A stretch of DNA of 17,598 nucleotides from Lachnospiraceae bacterium (GTDB taxonomy: Bacteria; Bacillota; Clostridia; Lachnospirales; Lachnospiraceae), in the NCBI GenBank assembly GCA_015258095.1, contig JABZIV010000006.1, positions 1 to 17,598 on the forward strand. Direction: 5' to 3'. A model generated the notes under the pieces. The model saw nothing but the letters and a program-made list of their open reading frames with translations. It searched no databases and had not been told where the DNA came from. This document shows, piece by piece, positions 13,147 through 17,598 of the stretch. How positions within the stretch are numbered: the first letter of the stretch is position 1; every line of letters begins with the position of its first letter. The position numbers and the translations under genes were made by a program.

Positions 13147-13942
13147 GAAGATTATCCGATCTGCTTCCAATCAGGGACTCAGCAACTACCTGAGTTCTCT
13201 GGAGGAAGAGGCTCCGGTGGCAACAAAAGAGCCTGAGGATTATTTTCAGGGGGAAGAGCAGCAAAAAGAAAAGGACAGCCTGCTCCCTTTGCCGGAGAAA
13301 CAGGAAGAGGATCCCTATCATGAGACACTTTTGCATCTTGCGCTAGAGAAGGCGCAACGCATTATCGATACCGCAGAAAAGGAAGCGGAGAATATCAAAG
13401 CGAAGGCGAAAGAAGAGGGCTATCAGGCCGGCCATGAGGAAGGGTTTCAGAAGGGCAAAGAAGAAGCGGAAGAACAGGTTCTTTCCGAACACGCGGAAGA
13501 ACTGGAGGAGTTTCGACAGGAGTTAAACCGCAGCCTCCGTACCGTAGAGGATGCCAAGACCGAAAGGCTTTACCGCTATATGGATGAACTGAAAGACGTT
13601 GCCATTGCGGTGGCGGAGAAGGTGATTTATGTCAGCCTCCATTCCTCGGGAGAAGTCATTCGAAGAATGATTCTGAAAGAAGCGGAGCGCATCAAGAAGA
13701 CCGCCTGGTTAAAGATTCACATCGACCGCCTGGATTATGAGATGCTGGTGGAAACGGATGCGGATATCGCAACGGAACTCTCTCAGGTTTCGGACAATAT
13801 TAAGTTTGTGATTGTTGAGAAAGAAGAGCCGGGAACGCTTATCCTGGAGACCCAGGAAGAGATTGTGGATGCCGGTATCGACACACAGATGGAGAATCTA
13901 AGAGAAAGACTGGGACATTTGGACAGCCAGGAGAGCGAGTAG
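13133..13942 (+). CDS. fliH: Flagellar export apparatus regulator FliH
   Basis: This 269-residue protein is the peripheral stalk that binds FliI and positions it at the export gate. A charged N-terminus is followed by a long coiled coil. It contains the FliH glycine-repeat motif GxxxGxxxGxxxG (G96, G100, G104, G108 in GYQAGHEEGFQKG). The C-terminal FliH/V-ATPase E-like domain ends LILETQEEIVDAGIDTQMENLRERLG. The ATG at 13133 lies nine bases after GGAGGAG (13117-13123). ATGs at 13097 and 13124 in the same frame are too far from or too close to that site. The gene overlaps fliG by 14 bases and ends three bases before fliI. Confidence 0.93.
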   Translation: MFSSRKIIRSASNQGLSNYLSSLEEEAPVATKEPEDYFQGEEQQKEKDSLLPLPEKQEEDPYHETLLHLALEKAQRIIDTAEKEAENIKAKAKEEGYQAGHEEGFQKGKEEAEEQVLSEHAEELEEFRQELNRSLRTVEDAKTERLYRYMDELKDVAIAVAEKVIYVSLHSSGEVIRRMILKEAERIKKTAWLKIHIDRLDYEMLVETDADIATELSQVSDNIKFVIVEKEEPGTLILETQEEIVDAGIDTQMENLRERLGHLDSQESE

Positions 13943-13945
13943 GGG

Positions 13946-15256
13946 ATGTATGAGAGTGTTCTCTCCACAATCAAGAAGATGGATCCTGTGGAGAATATCG
14001 GAAAAATTGAAAATATAGTGGGAATGTCGATGGAAGCCTCCGGTACGGGAAAATCCAGTATCGGAGATATCTGTATGATATACAGTGATGAAACGGAATC
14101 CCAGGTTGCTGCGGAAGTGGTAGGATTTAAGGGCGATCGCGTGCAGCTGATGACGTATAAAACCTCTGTGGGGATCACGTCCGGTGCCTTTGTCAGAAAT
14201 ACAAGACGGCGCCTTCGTGTACCCGTAGGGGATTTTTTGAAGGGAAGAATTATTGATGCGCAGGGTGCGCCGATGGACGGGGGAGAACCCTTTCCGGAAA
14301 GTGAATACTACACGGTCAATAATTCTTATATGAACCCCTTGGACAGACCGCCGATTCGAGAACGACTGCATTTTGGGATCAAGGCAATCGACGGTTTAAA
14401 TACCATTGGTAAGGGGCAGCGTATCGGCATCTTCGCCGGTTCCGGTGTCGGAAAGTCTACTTTGATGGGGATGATTGCCCGAAATGTCAAGACGGATATT
14501 AATGTGATTGCCCTTGTCGGAGAGCGTGGTCGAGAAATTTTGGAGTTCGTAGAGAAAGACCTCGGAGAGGAAGGAATGCGGCGTACCATTTTGGTGGTGG
14601 CGACTTCCGACCAGCCGGCGATGCTTCGGTTGAAGGCACCGCTCGTGGCGACGACCATTGCAGAGTATTTCCGGGATAAGGGAATGGATGTCCTTCTGAT
14701 GATGGATTCCCTGACCCGTTTTGCCATGGCACAGAGAGAGATCGGTCTTGCGACAGGGGAGCCGCCGATTGCGAGAGGGTATACCCCTTCCATTTATGCG
14801 GAGTTCCCGCGTCTTTTGGAGAGAGCCGGCGCCTTCAAGAAAGGTTCGATAACCGGTGTCTATACCGTGCTCGTAGAAGGTGACGATACCAACGAACCGA
14901 TTGCCGATACGGTCCGCGGTATTTTGGACGGTCATATTGTGCTGTCCAGACAGCTTGCGGCGGAGAACCATTATCCCGCAATCGACATCGGAATGAGTAT
15001 TTCCCGTTTGATGGCGGAACTCGTTTCCGAAGAGCATAAGAAATATGCCTCCAGAATGCGAAATATTCTGGGACTGTATAGAAAAAATGCCGACCTGATC
15101 TCTATCGGGGCGTATAAGAAGGGGACTGACCCGAAACTCGATGAAGCAATAGAAAAATATCCGTTGATTAATGAATTTCTTAAGCAAAAAGTAGAAGAAT
15201 CATTTTCCTATGAAGAAACAGTAATAAAAATGAAGGAAATTACCGATATCTCTTAG
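13946..15256 (+). CDS. fliI: Flagellum-specific ATPase FliI
   Basis: This 436-residue protein is the F1-beta-like ATPase of flagellar type III export. It has Walker A GSGVGKST at 165-172, the VALVGERGREILEF segment, a Walker B region VLLMMDSLTRFAMAQREIG with D254, and GEPPIARGYTPSIYAEFPRLLERAG. The N-terminal beta-barrel begins GKIENIVGMSMEASG. Length is typical. The ATG follows GGGG closely and starts three bases after the fliH stop, indicating coupled translation. No residue needed for ATP hydrolysis appears lost. Confidence 0.96.
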   Translation: MYESVLSTIKKMDPVENIGKIENIVGMSMEASGTGKSSIGDICMIYSDETESQVAAEVVGFKGDRVQLMTYKTSVGITSGAFVRNTRRRLRVPVGDFLKGRIIDAQGAPMDGGEPFPESEYYTVNNSYMNPLDRPPIRERLHFGIKAIDGLNTIGKGQRIGIFAGSGVGKSTLMGMIARNVKTDINVIALVGERGREILEFVEKDLGEEGMRRTILVVATSDQPAMLRLKAPLVATTIAEYFRDKGMDVLLMMDSLTRFAMAQREIGLATGEPPIARGYTPSIYAEFPRLLERAGAFKKGSITGVYTVLVEGDDTNEPIADTVRGILDGHIVLSRQLAAENHYPAIDIGMSISRLMAELVSEEHKKYASRMRNILGLYRKNADLISIGAYKKGTDPKLDEAIEKYPLINEFLKQKVEESFSYEETVIKMKEITDIS

Positions 15257-15293
15257 AAGGTAAGTTATTCCTTGTTAGAAAGGACGGAGCGGA

Positions 15294-15731
15294 ATGAAAA
15301 AATTCAGCTACAGTCTGGAAGCCGTTTATCAATTCAAACTGAAGATTCTGGATAAGCTTAAGAAGGAGTATGCAGTTAAAGTACAGGACGTACAGAATCA
15401 GCAGAAGCTCTTGACGAATTTAAGACAGGAACTCGTTCACTATGAAGAAGAGTTCGAGAAAGTCAAGAAAGAGGGCTGCGCCATCGAAAAGATGATGATT
15501 TATGTTGCCGGTATCGAAAGAATGGAAGAACGCATCAAAAAAGAAGAGGATGAACTTACCCGCCTCACTATTCTTGCTGAGGAAAAAAAGAAAGAAGTTA
15601 TTAAGGCGAACATGGACACCAGCGCTTTCGAGAAATTGAAAGAAAAGAAGCTGGAAGAATACCATGAACTTAGCCGGAAAAACGAGGAGGCTTTCATTGA
15701 GGAATTCGTTTCTCATGCGAGAAAAGCCTAA
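15294..15731 (+). CDS. fliJ: Flagellar export protein FliJ
   Basis: This 145-residue protein is almost entirely coiled coil and starts with the FliJ pattern KKFSYSLEAVYQFK. It ends with the family segment FEKLKEKKLEEYHELSRKNEEAFIEEF. FliJ acts as the gamma-like stalk of the FliI ring and as escort for chaperones. AGGACGGAG precedes the ATG. Identification rests on those ends, length and position between fliI and fliK, because the coiled-coil middle is poorly conserved. Confidence 0.9.
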   Translation: MKKFSYSLEAVYQFKLKILDKLKKEYAVKVQDVQNQQKLLTNLRQELVHYEEEFEKVKKEGCAIEKMMIYVAGIERMEERIKKEEDELTRLTILAEEKKKEVIKANMDTSAFEKLKEKKLEEYHELSRKNEEAFIEEFVSHARKA

Positions 15732-15749
15732 GAGATCACAGGAGAAAAT

Positions 15750-17009
15750 ATGGCGGAACTAATGATGCTGAACAAAGATTACAGCGCGGGAAAAAGCAGT
15801 CTCACGCGAGAGAGTCAGGTTCTTCCCTTGGGAAAGGACTACGGAAAAACCAAGGCGGGAGAGAAGGATAGTGCTTCTTTAGACTTCAGTAACTTTCTTC
15901 GGGCTTCGAAAGAAGAAGGAGAGAAGAGAGAAGAAGTGCGAACGGATAAAGATGAGAAAAAGCCTGCCGTAGAAGATAAAAAAGACGAAAAGACGGGAAA
16001 AACAAAGAAGACAGAAGCGAAAAAAGAGAACGGCAAGGAGAAGGTAGAAACGAAAGCAGACGGGACGCGAGAAGAGAAGATTGCGACCGTGCTTACGGAG
16101 AACAGCTTTCTCATCGAGCGTGATCAATTGAAGGCGGAGTTGCAGACCCATCCGGATCTTGCACTGACAGTCGCTAAAGTAGAAGACGGCGCTGCCCTGA
16201 AGCAGTCGGGAGAACCTGTAGATGCTACAGCGGTTTTACAGAATAAAGAAGCGGGAAAGGCTGCCGGACAGAAGTTGAACTTGTCCGTTCCTTCGGGAAT
16301 CCAAGAGGAAGGAGAAGGGAAGGAAGGCGTAGAAGCACTTCTGAAGCCCGTTGCAGAAGGAAATGCGAAAGAGAAAGTGGCGGATGCTCTGCCGAAGGAA
16401 GAGAAAGTAGAGTTACACGAGAAGAAGACGAAAGAAGAAAAGACAAGTAAAGTTTTAGAGGATAGAGTAGCCAGACCGGACTTGAAGAAGGAAGATACCC
16501 CTATTCAGCAGGGACTCCAGAAGGTAGAGCCGCACTTTAAAGAAGAGGGAACAAAATCCGTTTTTAAAGAAGAGCAGCCGATGAAGCTTGTGACGAAAGA
16601 AGAGTCCATTCCGAAGGATGTTGCCGCGTTTTTAAACGAAAAGATGGATCTCCATAAAGGCGAGATTAAGATTGAACTGGAACCGAGGAGCCTTGGACAG
16701 ATTACCGTAAAAGTGAACTTCTCTGCGGGAAAGGCAAATGTGGTTATTCTGGCGGAAAATGCCAAGACGCTGCACTTGTTACAAAGCGGTGCGGAAGATA
16801 TGGCAAGAATTCTGGAGCAGAAGACCGGCGAGCAGACAAAGGTCGTTGTGCATGAGGAAGCAAAGGGAGAGCATCTCTTCCGGGATGATTCTTCGCGCGG
16901 CAATGAGAACAAGGATGAAGCGGAGAGAAGACTTCGCGAAGAAGCGGAGAAGAAAAAAGACAGCACAGAAGAGTTTATCCATAGAATGAGACTGGGACTG
17001 GCAGAGTAA
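15750..17009 (+). CDS. fliK: Flagellar hook-length control protein FliK
   Basis: This 419-residue protein has the two-part FliK plan. The long N-terminal region (about 1-285) is low-complexity and rich in Lys and Glu. The C-terminal Flg_hook domain at about 288-372 contains LHKGEIKIELEPRSLGQITVKV, then ANVVILAENAKTLHLLQSGAEDM. A charged tail follows. FliK is exported as a molecular ruler and switches export specificity from hook to filament. The N-terminal charge richness replaces the usual Gln/Pro/Ala composition but fits an unfolded ruler. The ATG follows AGGAG and lies 18 bases after fliJ. Confidence 0.92.
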   Translation: MAELMMLNKDYSAGKSSLTRESQVLPLGKDYGKTKAGEKDSASLDFSNFLRASKEEGEKREEVRTDKDEKKPAVEDKKDEKTGKTKKTEAKKENGKEKVETKADGTREEKIATVLTENSFLIERDQLKAELQTHPDLALTVAKVEDGAALKQSGEPVDATAVLQNKEAGKAAGQKLNLSVPSGIQEEGEGKEGVEALLKPVAEGNAKEKVADALPKEEKVELHEKKTKEEKTSKVLEDRVARPDLKKEDTPIQQGLQKVEPHFKEEGTKSVFKEEQPMKLVTKEESIPKDVAAFLNEKMDLHKGEIKIELEPRSLGQITVKVNFSAGKANVVILAENAKTLHLLQSGAEDMARILEQKTGEQTKVVVHEEAKGEHLFRDDSSRGNENKDEAERRLREEAEKKKDSTEEFIHRMRLGLAE

Positions 17010-17018
17010 GGAGGATGT

Positions 17019-17598
17019 ATGGCAGATATACGAGCAGTATCTTCAGGAAAGAATCCCTACGAGGTAGGAAGTTATACCGCAAAATCGAATGAGAAGAATA
17101 CTTTAACGATAGAGAGCTACTTTAAGTTGCTTTCCGCGCAGCTTGCGCATCAGGATATGTCCAATCCGATGGATAACAGTGAGATGATGGCACAGATGAC
17201 ACAGATGGCGATGGTACAGAGTCTCAGCACGATGACGAGCAACATGAAAGAAGAGATGGCGCTGACAAAGACCACTTACCTTGCAGGGCTCATCGGGAAA
17301 GAAGTAACGGTAAAACTTCCGGAGAAGGAGAATTCTCTTGTGGAGAATCAGCCGAAAGAAAAGTCCGGCGTCATTGCTTCCGTGAATTTATCCGGAAAAG
17401 AAGCGACCTTCCGTATCGAGGGCGATACGACAGAGTATCTTTTATCCAATCTGATTCAGATTGGAAAGCCGGGAACGAGCGGAGCAACAGCCGCAGCAAC
17501 AAGCGGAGCAGCTGCAAGCACACCGGCAAGTGCGGCTAGTACGCCGGCAAGTACGTCGAGTAGTGGAAGCGCGGCGAGCTCTCCTGCCGGTCCGGTAT
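17019..17598 (+). CDS. flgD: Flagellar hook-capping protein FlgD (runs off the window)
   Basis: The frame is open from the ATG at 17019 to the window end (193 residues visible). AAGGAGG at 17008-17014 precedes the start. The FlgD core is plain: YFKLLSAQLAHQDMSNPMDNSEMMAQMTQMAMVQSL is cut across 35-70, followed by LIGKEVTV and a tudor-like segment with GVIASVNLSGKEATFRIEG. FlgD forms the cap that guides hook assembly. From about residue 154 the protein becomes an Ala/Ser/Thr/Gly/Pro-rich tail with repeats of TPAS. The true C-terminus is outside the window. Confidence 0.92.
   Translation, partial: MADIRAVSSGKNPYEVGSYTAKSNEKNTLTIESYFKLLSAQLAHQDMSNPMDNSEMMAQMTQMAMVQSLSTMTSNMKEEMALTKTTYLAGLIGKEVTVKLPEKENSLVENQPKEKSGVIASVNLSGKEATFRIEGDTTEYLLSNLIQIGKPGTSGATAAATSGAAASTPASAASTPASTSSSGSAASSPAGPV

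Overview
The window looks like chromosome from a motile, Gram-positive clostridium, most likely of the Lachnospiraceae type. All genes lie on the + strand, with strong Shine-Dalgarno sites, several GTG/TTG starts, intrinsic terminators, sigma-A-type promoters and a clostridial flagellar gene order. The genus cannot be settled from the sequence; an Oribacterium-like organism is only a guess.

Region 1 (1-4884) is a phosphonate biosynthesis cluster. After the tail of an unidentified gene come a three-domain protein (LicC/PntC-like nucleotidyltransferase, TagD-like cytidylyltransferase, phosphoenolpyruvate mutase), an iron-type alcohol dehydrogenase best read as phosphonoacetaldehyde reductase, and phosphonopyruvate decarboxylase. 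Together they predict PEP -> phosphonopyruvate -> phosphonoacetaldehyde -> 2-hydroxyethylphosphonate. The nucleotidyltransferase domains would activate the product for attachment to a glycan or lipid. No aminotransferase is seen here.

Region 2 (4984-5965) is a strong promoter, a leader of about 415 nt holding two GEMM-I (c-di-GMP-I class) riboswitch aptamers in tandem, a small secreted CAP-domain protein and a terminator. The aptamers differ at the ligand-selecting position that corresponds to Vc2 nucleotide 20: A in the first, G in the second. The first is followed by a terminator with a visible anti-terminator. The second is followed by a hairpin that hides the Shine-Dalgarno site. This is the most interesting item in the window.

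Region 3 (6071-7599) is a three-gene overlapping unit: two small proteins that share an unrecognised motif in three copies, then an orphan family-3 solute-binding lipoprotein, closed by a terminator.

Region 4 (7651-9867) encodes a cytosolic protein with a degenerate GGDEF domain, an intact EAL phosphodiesterase domain and a PAS-like C-terminus.

Region 5 (9936 to the end) is a flagellar operon with its own promoter: fliE-fliF-fliG-fliH-fliI-fliJ-fliK-flgD, running off the right edge. It starts at fliE without flgB and flgC. Cyclic-dinucleotide signalling links regions 2, 4 and 5: a c-di-GMP phosphodiesterase sits directly before the motility operon and the riboswitches respond to the same class of ligand. 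I saw no tRNA, rRNA, CRISPR array, transposase or integrase.
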